NCBI GenBank assembly: GCA_017534745.1
Contig: JAFXVX010000015.1
Location: 62,001 to 126,000, forward strand
DNA: 64,000 nucleotides
Direction of reading: 5' to 3'
Source of the DNA: Bacteroidales bacterium
Lineage (GTDB): Bacteria; Bacteroidota; Bacteroidia; Bacteroidales; UBA932
Made by a program: the position numbers and the translations under genes
Part shown: one piece after another, positions 7,936 through 18,024 of the stretch
How positions within the stretch are numbered: position 1 is the first letter of the stretch
Layout: every line of letters starts with the position of its first letter
The notes under the pieces: model-generated
Seen by the model: the letters and a program-made list of their open reading frames with translations, nothing else
What the model was told of the DNA's origin: nothing
Databases searched by the model: none

Positions 7936-10131
7936 ATGGATTTGAACATTTTGTTTTATGCCGTCCCCGCAGCGTCGCTTGTGGCGCTCTTTTTCGCCTG
8001 GCTGTTCTTCCATAAGATGATGAAGGAAAGTGAGGGTACTGTGACCATGAAGGAGATCGCCCAGTACGTCCGTGAGGGCGCAATGGCCTACCTCAGGCAG
8101 CAGTACAAGGTCGTCGTTATCGTCTTCGCCGTTCTGGCCGTCCTGTTCGCCATCCTGGCCTACGGTTTCGGAGTGCAGAACCCCTGGGTTCCGTTCGCCT
8201 TCCTGACCGGCGGTTTCTTCAGCGGCCTCGCAGGCTTTGTCGGCATGAAGACCGCGACGTACGCCTCCGCGCGCACCGCGAACGCGACCATGCGCTCGCT
8301 CAACAGCGGCCTCAAGATCGCCTTCCGCAGCGGCGCCGTCATGGGCCTCACGGTCGTCGGCCTCGGCCTTCTGGACATCTCCCTCTGGTGGATCGTCCTC
8401 AGGGCATTTGTTGAGGAAGCCTCTGATGCACAGACACTTGTGGTTATCACCACGACCATGCTGACCTTCGGTATGGGCGCCTCGACGCAGGCCCTGTTCG
8501 CCCGTGTCGGCGGCGGTATCTATACGAAGGCTGCAGACGTGGGCGCCGACATCGTCGGCAAAGTCGAGCAGGACATTCCCGAGGATGACCCCCGCAACCC
8601 CGCTACCATCGCCGACAACGTCGGTGACAACGTCGGCGACGTGGCCGGCATGGGCGCAGACCTTTACGAAAGCTACTGCGGCTCCATCCTCGCTACTATG
8701 GCTCTCGGCGCCTCCGCATTCTTCTCGCAGGGCGTCGATGCCCAGCTGAAGGCGATTTTCGCCCCGATGCTGATCGCGGCCATCGGCGTGGTCCTTTCCA
8801 TCCTCGGTATCTATGCCGTCCGTACCAAGGAAGGCGCCTCCCTGAAGGACCTCCTCAAGTCCCTCAGCATCGGTACCAACCTCAGCGCAGTGCTGATCGC
8901 CGTTTTCTCCTTCGGTGTTTTCTATCTCCTCGGTTTCGACAACTGGTGGAAACTGTCCCTCTCCGTGATTTCCGGCCTTCTCGCCGGCATCATCATCGGC
9001 AAGGTGACCGAATACTACACTTCCCACTCCTACAAGCCGACCCAGAAGCTCGCCGAAAGCTCCCAGACCGGTCCCGCGACGATTATCATCGGCGGTGTCG
9101 GCCTCGGCATGATTTCGACCGCGATTCCCGTGGTGACAATCGCCTGCGCGATTCTTCTCGCCTATGGTTTTGCGACTGATTTCATCTTCTCCTCCGAGAC
9201 CCTCAGCTTTGGCCTCTACGGCATTTCCATCGCCGCTGTCGGCATGCTATCCACCCTCGGCATAACCCTCGCGACCGACGCCTACGGCCCCATCGCCGAC
9301 AACGCCGGCGGCAACGCCCAGATGTCCGAGCTCGATCCTTCCGTCCGTGAAAAGACTGACGTCCTCGACGCCCTCGGAAACACGACCGCCGCGACCGGCA
9401 AGGGCTTCGCCATCGGTTCCGCCGCCCTGACCGCCCTCGCGCTCCTTGCTTCCTACATCGAGGAGATCAAGATCGGCCTCGGCCACATCGGCAAGACCTC
9501 CATCGAGGTCGGCGGCCAGGCCGTCGAGACAGTGCGCGCAACTATCACTGACATAGTTAATTACTACGACATATCGCTCATGAACCCGAAGGTCCTCGTC
9601 GGCGTCTTCATCGGCTCGATGATGGCCTTCCTCTTCTGCGGCCTCACGATGAACGCAGTCGGCCGCGCCGCCCAGAAGATGGTCATCGAGATCCGCCGCC
9701 AGTTCCGTGAGATCGCCGGTATCCTCGAAGGTAAGCAGCGTCCGGATTACACCAACTGCGTCCGCATCTCGACCAGGGCTGCCCAGCACGAGATGATATT
9801 CCCGTCGCTCCTCGCGATCATCGTCCCGATGCTTGTCGGCGTCATCCTCGGTCCTGCCGGGGTTATCGGCCTTCTTGCAGGCGGCCTCGGCGCGGGATTC
9901 GTCCTCGCCATCTTCCTCGCCAACTCAGGCGGTGCCTGGGACAACGCCAAGAAGTACGTTGAAGAGGGCCACTACGGCGGCAAGGGTTCCGCCAATCACC
10001 ACGCTACCGTGGTCGGCGACACCGTCGGCGATCCTTTCAAGGACACCTCCGGCCCCTCGCTTAACATTCTTATTAAACTTATGAGCATGGTCTCCATCGT
10101 GATGGCCGGCCTCACAGTTATGATCCACTGA
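7936..10131 (+). CDS. hppA: membrane-bound proton/sodium-translocating pyrophosphatase, K+-dependent type
   Basis: A 731-residue membrane protein that couples hydrolysis of pyrophosphate to ion transport across the inner membrane, with about 16 membrane segments. The signature around residues 202-220 ([19 protein letters not shown], then [20 protein letters not shown]) holds the Mg-PPi ligands; a second acidic set lies near the C-terminus ([20 protein letters not shown]). Near residue 482 the sequence is GNTTAA; alanine at the position that is lysine in K+-independent enzymes marks the K+-dependent class, which includes Na+ pumps. The frame is open 23 codons upstream, but that part overlaps terminator and promoter, so the ATG at 7936 is chosen. 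Confidence 0.95.
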   Translation: MDLNILFYAVPAASLVALFFAWLFFHKMMKESEGTVTMKEIAQYVREGAMAYLRQQYKVVVIVFAVLAVLFAILAYGFGVQNPWVPFAFLTGGFFSGLAGFVGMKTATYASARTANATMRSLNSGLKIAFRSGAVMGLTVVGLGLLDISLWWIVLRAFVEEASDAQTLVVITTTMLTFGMGASTQALFARVGGGIYTKAADVGADIVGKVEQDIPEDDPRNPATIADNVGDNVGDVAGMGADLYESYCGSILATMALGASAFFSQGVDAQLKAIFAPMLIAAIGVVLSILGIYAVRTKEGASLKDLLKSLSIGTNLSAVLIAVFSFGVFYLLGFDNWWKLSLSVISGLLAGIIIGKVTEYYTSHSYKPTQKLAESSQTGPATIIIGGVGLGMISTAIPVVTIACAILLAYGFATDFIFSSETLSFGLYGISIAAVGMLSTLGITLATDAYGPIADNAGGNAQMSELDPSVREKTDVLDALGNTTAATGKGFAIGSAALTALALLASYIEEIKIGLGHIGKTSIEVGGQAVETVRATITDIVNYYDISLMNPKVLVGVFIGSMMAFLFCGLTMNAVGRAAQKMVIEIRRQFREIAGILEGKQRPDYTNCVRISTRAAQHEMIFPSLLAIIVPMLVGVILGPAGVIGLLAGGLGAGFVLAIFLANSGGAWDNAKKYVEEGHYGGKGSANHHATVVGDTVGDPFKDTSGPSLNILIKLMSMVSIVMAGLTVMIH

Positions 10132-11573
10132 TGAAAGCCTGGAAGGTCCTGTCGTTCATTGTCGGCGTCCTCATCCTCTTCTGCATCGGCTGGGCGGTGT
10201 TCCCAGCGGAAGGCGTTGAGGTCGGGGGCATCCGGCTGAAATTCGCCTCGCTTCAGCGCTCGATGGCCGAAGCAGGGGAGAATAAGATTGACGTGGACTC
10301 TCTCCTCCGTGCCGTTGACGGAAGTTTTGTAATGGACGAAGTCGATGACACCCTTTCCTTCTACAAGAAATTCCTCACGGAGAACCCGGACAGGATCCAC
10401 CTGCCGGGCGGTGATTACCGTTTCTTCGACGATGTTTTCGCCGATTTCGAGACAGCTGTTTCCGACAGTGCTCTCTACAGGGTAAAACACTATGGCGATT
10501 CGCAGCTGGAGATGGACCGCATCTCCAGCGTGCTTCGCCAGGGCCTTCAGGAGCGCTTCGGCGGCATCGGGACAGGCATGTTCCCGGCGCTGTCCAACGT
10601 CCCTTCATCATCGGTCTCGGCCTCCTATTCGGGCTCGATGACCCACTACACGATGTACGGCGACTCCACGACCGTGCGCGCGCCTCACACGCGCTACGGC
10701 CCTATGTGCCAGCTGACTACGCTCTATGGCGCCGGCAATGTCACGATGCGGGTTTCGACATCTTCCTCAGTGAAGCCGCTTGCCGGGAGTTTCTCCCGGG
10801 TTTCCCTTCTTGCAGGGCGCTTCGGCGAGGGTTTCAAGGTGTCGGTGAAGGCTGACACGCTCCGCCCCGAGCCGGTGGTCCTTTCGAAGGACACCCTTGG
10901 CGCGGCACTCGTCACGATTGACCTTGCCCGTGACGTCAAAAAGGCAAGCCTTTCGATAGGCGGCAGTTGCGAAATCTACGGCGTCTATGCCGACGGCCCT
11001 TCGGGCGTGGCGGTGGACAATATCCCCCTCAGGGGTTGCTCGGGCACTATTTTTACCCGTATTGACACCGTTGCAATGAGCCGCGGCCTCGCCCTTGACG
11101 GGACCCGTATCATCATCCTGCAGTTCGGCGGCAACTACATGCCCGTGACAAAGTCCCAGAAGAACATCGACCAGTACACCGAAAAGATTGCGGAGCAGAT
11201 CCGCTATTTCAAAAGGGTTGCTCCCCAGGCGAAGATCATCTTTATCGGACCTTCCGATATGGGACGCTCCGTCGGCGGAAGGATCGCCACCTGGCCTCTC
11301 CTTCCGGAGATGGTCGAGGCCCTCAGGAAGACCGCCCTTGATAACGGCGCGGCTTTCTGGGACATCTTCCACATGATGGGAGGCGAGAACTCCATGGCCC
11401 GCTGGGTTGCCCACCGTCCCCCGTATGCCGGTTCGGACTACATCCACTTCACGACCCTCGGTTCCGAGAAGGTCGGTGAGGCCTTCACCAGGGCCCTTCT
11501 CGTCTGCTACGATTTCTACACCCTCCGCAAAACTCTCCCTCCCGCGAAGGTCGAAAGCTACATGCGCAAATGA
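10131..11573 (+). CDS. membrane-anchored SGNH/GDSL-fold protein, likely O-acetyltransferase or O-acetylesterase
   Basis: A 480-residue protein with one N-terminal membrane segment (about residues 5-25) and an exported SGNH domain. Block I is HYGDSQLE (Ser about 124), a block III-like LQFGGNYM lies near residue 333, and the Asp-His pair is in SDYIHFT near residue 435. About 200 residues between blocks I and III seem to form an inserted beta-rich domain, as in peptidoglycan O-acetylation proteins of the PatB/Ape1 type. The ATG overlaps the hppA stop (TGATG), and the next gene overlaps by four bases, so this is a tight operon with a second SGNH protein and an MBOAT. The acceptor glycan is unknown. 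Confidence 0.78.
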   Translation: MKAWKVLSFIVGVLILFCIGWAVFPAEGVEVGGIRLKFASLQRSMAEAGENKIDVDSLLRAVDGSFVMDEVDDTLSFYKKFLTENPDRIHLPGGDYRFFDDVFADFETAVSDSALYRVKHYGDSQLEMDRISSVLRQGLQERFGGIGTGMFPALSNVPSSSVSASYSGSMTHYTMYGDSTTVRAPHTRYGPMCQLTTLYGAGNVTMRVSTSSSVKPLAGSFSRVSLLAGRFGEGFKVSVKADTLRPEPVVLSKDTLGAALVTIDLARDVKKASLSIGGSCEIYGVYADGPSGVAVDNIPLRGCSGTIFTRIDTVAMSRGLALDGTRIIILQFGGNYMPVTKSQKNIDQYTEKIAEQIRYFKRVAPQAKIIFIGPSDMGRSVGGRIATWPLLPEMVEALRKTALDNGAAFWDIFHMMGGENSMARWVAHRPPYAGSDYIHFTTLGSEKVGEAFTRALLVCYDFYTLRKTLPPAKVESYMRK

Positions 11574-12796
11574 GGAAGTCAGCCCTTGCTCTGATGCTTT
11601 TTCTTGCTGTGGCGGCCTCCCTTCCGGGGCAGGTGCGCCACAGGCGTATCCCCCGGTACGGCATTTTTGACGTCTCGAAAAACGTCGTGCAGTTTCCGGG
11701 CGGCAAAGGCGCCGAGTTCAACACTTTCCTCGGCAAAATGGACACCCTCGTCCGCAGGGGATACGGCGACCTGCGAATAGTCCATATCGGCGGCTCGCAT
11801 GTCCAGGCGGGCGTCTGGACCGCCCAGCTCCGCCGCAACCTCCTGTCGCTCCGCTACGGCCTCGACGGCGGCTTCGGCCTCGTCTTCCCGTTCTCCGCGG
11901 CCGGGACCAACACCCCGATGAGCTACTGCTCCTCCGCTACGGGGACCTGGACTTTCTCCCGCTGCCTCAAGCCGGACCCGGCGATTCCGCTCGGGGTCAG
12001 CGGCATCGAGGTCTCGACCTCGGATCCGGCTGCGACGGTTCTCATAGACCTGACCGAGCGTCATCCCCGCGAGTGGTCGCCGTCATTCACCTTCCGCAGC
12101 GTCGATGTGCTCGGCACGGCGACGGCGGGGGAGACCTACCCCGTGGTGATTATGGACCGTGACACCCTCAAGGGCGTCTATAACGGCTCACGCTGGCATT
12201 TCGACCTTCCGCACTACACCGAGTACGTCAGGGTCGGCTTCAAGGGCTTCCCGGGGAGTTTCTCCCTCACGGGGCTGTATCTCGATACTCCCGCAGAGGG
12301 GCTGACAGTCAGCGGCATAGGGGTCAACGGCGCCAGCACGTGGTCCTACCTCAAGTGCCGCGACTTCGAGCGCGACATGGCCCTTCTCAATCCGGACCTT
12401 GTCATATTCTCCATCGGCATCAACGACATCCAGGGGACCGAGTTCGACCCCCAGGCCTTCATCGCCAATTACAGGAAAATAGTGGCGAAGGTGCGCAAGG
12501 CGAACCCCCGCTGCGCCATCCTTTTCACCTCCAACAACGACAGCTACTACAAAGGCAAGGAGCCTAACCGCTTCTCCGGCGACGTCGAGGAGGCGTTCCG
12601 CTCCCTCGCGAAGGAGTACCGCAGTGGTTTCTGGGACCTGTATGACCTGATGGGCGGTATGGGCTCCGTCCGCGAGTGGGAGCTCCATAACCTTGTCCGC
12701 GGCGACAAGGTCCACTTCACGACCGAAGGCTACGACCTTCTCGGCGACCTCCTCTACAACGCCCTCATGGACGTTTACACCGATTCGATCAAATGA
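11570..12796 (+). CDS. secreted SGNH/GDSL-fold hydrolase or acyltransferase
   Basis: A 408-residue protein with a signal peptide ([20 protein letters not shown]). The SGNH motifs are HIGGSHVQAG (Ser about 76), SIGINDIQG near residue 282 (the block III G-x-N-D) and GDKVHFTTEGY near residue 379 (Asp and His), so the catalytic set is complete. As in the gene before it, a long beta-rich insert separates blocks I and III; the two may be diverged duplicates. Overlaps of four bases on both sides (ATGA) show translational coupling with the preceding SGNH gene and the following MBOAT gene. Confidence 0.82.
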   Translation: MRKSALALMLFLAVAASLPGQVRHRRIPRYGIFDVSKNVVQFPGGKGAEFNTFLGKMDTLVRRGYGDLRIVHIGGSHVQAGVWTAQLRRNLLSLRYGLDGGFGLVFPFSAAGTNTPMSYCSSATGTWTFSRCLKPDPAIPLGVSGIEVSTSDPAATVLIDLTERHPREWSPSFTFRSVDVLGTATAGETYPVVIMDRDTLKGVYNGSRWHFDLPHYTEYVRVGFKGFPGSFSLTGLYLDTPAEGLTVSGIGVNGASTWSYLKCRDFERDMALLNPDLVIFSIGINDIQGTEFDPQAFIANYRKIVAKVRKANPRCAILFTSNNDSYYKGKEPNRFSGDVEEAFRSLAKEYRSGFWDLYDLMGGMGSVREWELHNLVRGDKVHFTTEGYDLLGDLLYNALMDVYTDSIK

Positions 12797-14655
12797 CGGC
12801 GGGAGGTGTCATACTGCAGTTCTTCCGCGACCTGTTCTCCTTCGACCAGGCCCATCCGCTGCTGTTTACCCAGTTCTACTTCTGGGCCTTCTTCGCCCTG
12901 GTTTTCGCCGTTTTCAGTCTTTTCCACTCGAAGGTGCTGCTCCGCAACGCCTTCCTTTTCGCCGCCAGCCTGTTCTTTTATTACAAGACCAGCGGCCTCT
13001 TCCTGATCCTTCTGCTGTTCACGGTAGTGTTCAACTACTTCGCGGCGATGGGGATAAAGCGCTGCGGCACCGATCGCGCCAAAAAGGCACTGATGATAAG
13101 CGGAGTGGCCGTGGACCTGTCCCTTCTGGCCTATTTCAAGTACGCGTATTTCATTACTGACCTTGTAAACGGCCTCTTCGGGACCCATTTCGAGGTATTC
13201 GACATATTCGCCTACATAGGCAACGGCTTCTCCGTCAGCGGCGGCTTCGACGTCGGGAGCATCTTCCTCCCGGTGGGTATTTCCTTCTTCACTTTCCAGG
13301 CGATAAGCTACATCGTGGACGTCCGGAAGGGGAGGATTGAGCCCGTCCGCAATTTTCTCGATTTCGGCTTCTACCTGACCTTCTTCCCGCAGCTCGTCGC
13401 CGGCCCCATCGTCCGTGCGACCGAGTTCGTCAGCCAACTCCACAAACCCTATTCGCTCAGCCGCAACTGGTTCGGCATCGCCGTCTTCTGGATACTTAAC
13501 GGCCTCACCAAAAAGCTCGTCCTTTCCGATTACATTGCGGTCAATTTCTGCGACCGTGTCTTCGAGAATCCCCTGATGTTCAGTGGTTTCGAGAACCTCA
13601 TGGCCCTGTTCGGCTATTCCCTCCAGGTTTACGCCGATTTCTCCGGATACACCGACATAGCGATAGGCGTCGCCCTCCTTATGGGCTTCTACCTCCCGAA
13701 GAACTTCAACTCGCCGTACAAGGCCCGCAGCGCCCCCGAGTTCTGGAAGCGCTGGCACATGTCCCTTTCCAACTGGCTCAAGGATTACCTCTACATCCCC
13801 CTCGGCGGCAACCGCAACGGCACTGTCGGGACCTGGGTCTGCATAGGTTCCATAGCCCTCATAGCGATATTCCTCTCGGGCAGCGTCTGGGTGGCCGCAG
13901 CCGTAGGCGTCATTGCGATCGCAGTCGGTACCTGGGCCGCCGTGAAGCCTGAAGCCCGCCGCAAAATAGTGACCAACATCAACTCGATGAACACGATGCT
14001 CCTAGGCGGCCTATGGCACGGCGCGAGCTGGAACTTCATGATCTGGGGCGGCCTCAACGGCATCGGTATGATCATCTATAAGTTCTGGAGCAGTTGGAAC
14101 GTCTATGTCCGCACGGCAGTCGCCGCCGGCGTGACGCTCGTCCTCTGGCTCCTCGCGAAGTTCTTCCCGGCACCCGCCTGGAATCTCTTCTTCGTATGGA
14201 TGCTCGTCACGACCGCCGGCGCGTTTATCCACGCCGCCTATCATGCGACAGGCGCAAAATGGGAGTTCAAATGGCTGGCGACTGCCTGGGCTGTATTCCA
14301 GACATTCGTTTTCATCACTTTTACCCGCCTTTTCTTCCGCAGCGGTTCCAACCTCGACCCCGCCGAGGCCAATGAGACCGCCTGGGCGACAGCCCGCAAT
14401 ATGGTTAACCAGATCGGCTCGGCCTGGGACCTTTCCAAAGTCCCGGCCATGATGTGGGAGTACCGCGCCGTCTTCCTCCTCATCATCTTCGGGCTCATAA
14501 TCCACTGGCTCCCGGAGCGCTTCAAGCGCCGCTACCGCCTCTGGTTCGCCAAGATGCCCCTCCCTGTCATGGCCCTCGCCGTTGTCGCTGCCATCTTCAT
14601 CTGCTACCAGTTCATCACCGCCGATTTGCAGTCTTTCATATACTTCCAGTTCTAG
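12793..14655 (+). CDS. MBOAT family membrane O-acyltransferase (AlgI/PatA-like)
   Basis: A 620-residue polytopic protein of the membrane-bound O-acyltransferase family. The signatures KRWHMSLSNWLKDYLYIPLG (from about residue 318) and GLWHGASWNF (catalytic His about 408) match AlgI, PatA and DltB, which move acetyl or acyl groups across the membrane to an external acceptor. It has an unusually long C-terminal membrane part, with several extra helices after residue 430. In known systems the MBOAT works with SGNH partners, and two such genes are fused to it in operon order here. Confidence 0.92.
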   Translation: MTAGGVILQFFRDLFSFDQAHPLLFTQFYFWAFFALVFAVFSLFHSKVLLRNAFLFAASLFFYYKTSGLFLILLLFTVVFNYFAAMGIKRCGTDRAKKALMISGVAVDLSLLAYFKYAYFITDLVNGLFGTHFEVFDIFAYIGNGFSVSGGFDVGSIFLPVGISFFTFQAISYIVDVRKGRIEPVRNFLDFGFYLTFFPQLVAGPIVRATEFVSQLHKPYSLSRNWFGIAVFWILNGLTKKLVLSDYIAVNFCDRVFENPLMFSGFENLMALFGYSLQVYADFSGYTDIAIGVALLMGFYLPKNFNSPYKARSAPEFWKRWHMSLSNWLKDYLYIPLGGNRNGTVGTWVCIGSIALIAIFLSGSVWVAAAVGVIAIAVGTWAAVKPEARRKIVTNINSMNTMLLGGLWHGASWNFMIWGGLNGIGMIIYKFWSSWNVYVRTAVAAGVTLVLWLLAKFFPAPAWNLFFVWMLVTTAGAFIHAAYHATGAKWEFKWLATAWAVFQTFVFITFTRLFFRSGSNLDPAEANETAWATARNMVNQIGSAWDLSKVPAMMWEYRAVFLLIIFGLIIHWLPERFKRRYRLWFAKMPLPVMALAVVAAIFICYQFITADLQSFIYFQF

Positions 14656-14660
14656 CCCCT

Positions 14661-14687
14661 GTCATTTCGACCGAAGCGGAGAAATCT
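14661..14687 (+). repeat. dispersed repeat element, copy A
   Basis: GTCATTTCGACCGAAGCGGA followed by GAAATCT lies just after the MBOAT stop codon. It is closely related to the elements at 39272-39299 and 31087-31116 on the other strand. Elements of the type GTCATTCCGAGC...GAGGAATCT are common as dispersed intergenic repeats in Bacteroidetes genomes. Confidence 0.7.
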
Positions 14688-14700
14688 TTCGGATTTTTTT

Positions 14701-14708
14701 TATATTTG
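14701..14708 (+). promoter_or_regulatory. promoter -7 box of the deacetylase/nagB operon
   Basis: TATATTTG fits TAnnTTTG exactly and stands 27 bases before the ATG at 14736. It follows the dispersed repeat copy A, so the upstream promoter part lies within or next to that repeat. Confidence 0.65.
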
Positions 14709-14735
14709 TGAGTTGCTTTCAACAAAACTGACGGT

Positions 14736-16658
14736 ATGAAGCATTTCACACTTCCGAAGGACGGGGGGCTGATTGAAGAAGGACTCCCGGATGGCATTCT
14801 CCACGGATTCGAAAGGATCAAGGCCAAAATCTACGACGAGTCGCGCAAAGCCAGCTATGCTGTCGCCGACATCATTACCAACTCAATAAACGACGCCGGC
14901 GGACGGAAGTTCCGCCTCGGTCTTTCCACGGGCTCCACTCCGACTTCGCTCTACAATGAGCTCGCGAGGCGCTATGCTGCGGGAAAGGTCTCGTTCAAGA
15001 ATGTTGAAGTGGTTTCGATTGACGAGTACTATCCCTGCGCGGAGGCAAACCGCCAGAGCCGCAACCACAGGCTCCACGAGTCCCTTCTGGACAAAGTCGA
15101 TATTCCCGCCGAAAACATTCTTATCCCCAAGGTTGACGTGCCGCAGAAAGAAGTTTCGCGCTTCTGCGCACAGTTCGACGAGCTTGCCAGGGGGCTCGAC
15201 CTCCTCGTTATCGGGGTAGGCGAGCAGGGGCAGGTAGGTTTCAACGAGGCGGGCTCGCGTGAGAACAGCAGGACCCGCACCGTCAGGCTTTCCTACAAAT
15301 CCCGCAAGCGGCAGGCCCGCAACTTCAACGGCGACATCGCCGCGACTCCGGCCGCTGCCATAACCATCGGCATCGGTACGATGCTCTCGGCTAAGAAAAT
15401 TATCCTCATGGCCTGGGGTGAAGGCAAGGCGGAAGCTGTCCACGCCATCGTGGAGGGCGAGCCCTCCGAGGCGTGCCCCGCATCCCTTCTCCAGAAGCAC
15501 GAGGACATCTCCTTCTACGTGGATGAGACCGCGGCGAGCCTCCTAACGAGGGTTGTCGCCCCCTGGCTGGTCGGCCCCTGCGAGTGGAGCAAAAAGTTCA
15601 TCCGCGGAGCCGTCGTATGGCTCTGCCAGAAGGTCCACAAGCCTATACTCAAGCTCACTGAAAAGGATTATCTGGAGAACAACCTCGGCGAACTGATCGA
15701 GAAATACGGTCCTTTCCATAAGATAAATATAGACGTATTCAACGACCTCCAGCATACCATCACCGGCTGGCCGGGCGGCAAGCCCAACGCCGATGACAGC
15801 ACCCGTCCTGTGCCGGCGACGCCTTATCCTAAGACAGTCCTCATCTTCTCGCCCCATCCGGACGATGACGTGATCTCGATGGGCGGTACCTTTATCCGCC
15901 TCGTTTCGCAGGGCCACGACGTCCACGTCGCCTATGAGACCTCCGGCAATGTCGCTGTCCACGACGACGTCGTGCTTCAGCACATGGACTGCGCCTATCA
16001 GCTCGGTTTTGCCGACAAGTTCGACGAGGTGAAGGCTCTCGTGGACTCAAAGATTCCCGGTGATCCGGAGCCGCGCGCCCTTCTCGACATCAAGGCTGCA
16101 ATCCGCCGCAGCGAGGCCCGCGGCGCTGTTCGTTCCTTCGGGCTCAACGACAAGACCAACGCCCACTTCCTTAACCTCCCGTTCTACGAGAGCGGCGGCG
16201 TGAAGAAGATGCCTCGCACCCAGGCCGACGTCGATATCATCAAAAAACTCATCTCTGACCTCAAACCGGACATGATATTCATGGCCGGCGACCTTGCGGA
16301 CCCCCACGGGACCCACAGGGTCTGCACAGAGGCCGCCCTGGAAGCCCTCGACCAACTCCGCGAGGAGGGTTGCGACTGGCTTTCTGAGACCCATGTCTGG
16401 CTCTATCGCGGGGCCTGGATGGAGTGGGAGCTGGGCCGCGTGGACATGGCAGTCCCGATTTCCCCGGATGAGATGATCAAAAAGCGCCATTCGATCTTCC
16501 GCCACCTCTCGCAGAAGGACATCGTTCCGTTCCCGGGCGACGATCCGCGCGAGTTCTGGCAGAGGGCCGAAGAGCGCACGCAGAACACGGCCAGGCTCTA
16601 CGACGAGCTCGGCATGGCTGAATATCAGGCAATTGAAGTATTTTTAAAACTCTGTTAA
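14736..16658 (+). CDS. NagB-like domain fused to PIG-L/LmbE deacetylase
   Basis: A 640-residue fusion. Residues about 1-280 have the glucosamine-6-phosphate deaminase fold (LGLSTGSTPTSLYNEL, and SIDEYYP with Asp96), but the motif that is GVGxDGHIAFNE in active enzymes reads GVGEQGQVGFNE, so Gln164 and Gln166 replace the catalytic Asp and His. Residues about 360-600 form a PIG-L deacetylase with HPDDD near residue 373 and DPHGTHR near 523, the zinc ligands. A plausible role is removing N-acetyl groups from amino sugars, with the NagB-like part as a sensor or scaffold. An active nagB starts one base downstream. Confidence 0.85.
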   Translation: MKHFTLPKDGGLIEEGLPDGILHGFERIKAKIYDESRKASYAVADIITNSINDAGGRKFRLGLSTGSTPTSLYNELARRYAAGKVSFKNVEVVSIDEYYPCAEANRQSRNHRLHESLLDKVDIPAENILIPKVDVPQKEVSRFCAQFDELARGLDLLVIGVGEQGQVGFNEAGSRENSRTRTVRLSYKSRKRQARNFNGDIAATPAAAITIGIGTMLSAKKIILMAWGEGKAEAVHAIVEGEPSEACPASLLQKHEDISFYVDETAASLLTRVVAPWLVGPCEWSKKFIRGAVVWLCQKVHKPILKLTEKDYLENNLGELIEKYGPFHKINIDVFNDLQHTITGWPGGKPNADDSTRPVPATPYPKTVLIFSPHPDDDVISMGGTFIRLVSQGHDVHVAYETSGNVAVHDDVVLQHMDCAYQLGFADKFDEVKALVDSKIPGDPEPRALLDIKAAIRRSEARGAVRSFGLNDKTNAHFLNLPFYESGGVKKMPRTQADVDIIKKLISDLKPDMIFMAGDLADPHGTHRVCTEAALEALDQLREEGCDWLSETHVWLYRGAWMEWELGRVDMAVPISPDEMIKKRHSIFRHLSQKDIVPFPGDDPREFWQRAEERTQNTARLYDELGMAEYQAIEVFLKLC

Positions 16659-16659
16659 T

Positions 16660-17454
16660 ATGAAGGTAATCATTAAAGACTCTTCCGTAGAGGGTTCGGT
16701 ATGGGCGGCCCGCTACATCGCGCGCCGCATCAACGAGAAGGCCGCGCTTACCGACAAGCCGTTTGTCATCGGCCTTTGCACAGGTTCAACCCCCATCGAG
16801 ACCTACAAGGAACTGATCCGTATGGTTAAGGCCGGCGAAGTCTCCTTCAAGAACGTCATCTCGTTCAATATGGACGAGTACGTCGGACTCCCTGAAGAGC
16901 ACCCTGAGAGCTACCACTCCTTCATGCATACCTACCTTTTCGACCATATCGACGAGCCCGCGGGGAACATCCACATCCTCAACGGCAACGCTCCCGACCC
17001 GGTCGCCGAGTGCGAGGCGTATGAGAAAGCCATCGAGGCGGCCGGCGGATTCGACCTCTTCCTCGGCGGCGTAGGTGAAGACGGCCACATCGCTTTCAAT
17101 GAGCCGTTCTCATCGCTCTCCTCCAGGACCCGCGTCGTAACGCTCACCCGCGACACCCGCGAGGTCAACTCCCGCTTCTTCGGCGGCGACTGGACCCAGG
17201 TGCCCGCCCAGGCGATGTCCGTCGGCGTTGCGACCGTCCTTTCCGCAAAAGAGGTCGTCATCCTGGCGTTCGGCACCAAGAAGGCCCGCGCCATCAGGGA
17301 TGCCGTCGAAGGCCCTATTTCCCACTACTGCACCCTTTCCGGTATGCAGAATCACCCTGCCGGCACCGTCGTCTGCGACGAGCTCGCTGTCGGAGAACTC
17401 AAGGTCTCCAGCTACCGCTATTTCAAAGCGGTCGCCGAAGCCGAAGGTGAATAA
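16660..17454 (+). CDS. nagB: glucosamine-6-phosphate deaminase
   Basis: A 264-residue enzyme converting glucosamine-6-phosphate to fructose-6-phosphate and ammonia. The catalytic residues occupy the same numbers as in E. coli NagB: Asp72 in FNMDEYVG, and Asp141, His143 and Glu148 in GVGEDGHIAFNEP. It starts one base after the deacetylase fusion gene, so both are cotranscribed and probably act in the same amino-sugar pathway. Confidence 0.96.
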   Translation: MKVIIKDSSVEGSVWAARYIARRINEKAALTDKPFVIGLCTGSTPIETYKELIRMVKAGEVSFKNVISFNMDEYVGLPEEHPESYHSFMHTYLFDHIDEPAGNIHILNGNAPDPVAECEAYEKAIEAAGGFDLFLGGVGEDGHIAFNEPFSSLSSRTRVVTLTRDTREVNSRFFGGDWTQVPAQAMSVGVATVLSAKEVVILAFGTKKARAIRDAVEGPISHYCTLSGMQNHPAGTVVCDELAVGELKVSSYRYFKAVAEAEGE

Positions 17455-17481
17455 TCATTAACCCAATAAATCCAATCAATT

Positions 17482-18024
17482 ATGAAAAAAATCCTCTTCG
17501 CAGCAGCTGCACTTCTCGTTTGCATCTGCGCCTCGGCCCAGAGCGCCGCTGACCTCGCCGCTTCCCTCGAAAGGCTCGCAAACCTCAGGGACTGCAACTC
17601 CTCTTATCCCAAGTCAATCGGCGTCGCCGAAATCGACAACTACACCAGCACCGTTTACAGGCTTTCCAACGCCGTGATCGAGACCGGTGACGACCTCCAC
17701 GCCCTCACCGCCAAGGTTCAGGGTGGCGAGAAAGTCGATGCCAAGACCGTCCTCAGCCTCACCGCTTCCATCGCTGACGAAGGCCTCGAGGCCGCTGACC
17801 TCGTGAAGGCCGGCGAGGGTGCCGTTGCAAAGGAGAAAGCGCTTGTCGAAGCCGCCAAGAACGTGAAGAACCCTCTGCAGAAGGCAAAGGCAGCCGCTGA
17901 CGCCGCCAAAGCGACCAACGCTATTGCCTACACCCTCAAGGCAGCCCCTATCGTGGTTGAGGAGTCCGCAGCTCAGGGCAAGATGGTCAAGGAGCTTTCC
18001 GACGCTATCAAGGCCAAGAAATAA
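17482..18024 (+). CDS. small secreted helical protein, unknown function
   Basis: A 180-residue protein with a clear signal peptide (MKKILFAAAALLVCICASAQ, cut after SAQ). The mature part is rich in Ala, Lys and Glu and predicted almost wholly alpha-helical, with long stretches such as KNPLQKAKAAADAAKATNA. No catalytic motif is visible and I do not recognise a family. It lies 27 bases after nagB in the same direction and may be the last gene of that operon. Its stop codon directly abuts the stop codon of the convergent aroDA gene. Confidence 0.75.
   Translation: MKKILFAAAALLVCICASAQSAADLAASLERLANLRDCNSSYPKSIGVAEIDNYTSTVYRLSNAVIETGDDLHALTAKVQGGEKVDAKTVLSLTASIADEGLEAADLVKAGEGAVAKEKALVEAAKNVKNPLQKAKAAADAAKATNAIAYTLKAAPIVVEESAAQGKMVKELSDAIKAKK

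Noticed and set aside
7915..9027. A 370-codon minus-strand frame opposite hppA
   Set aside because: Antisense artefact of the GC-rich membrane-protein gene; composition (His, Asp, Glu, Gly) is not that of a real protein.
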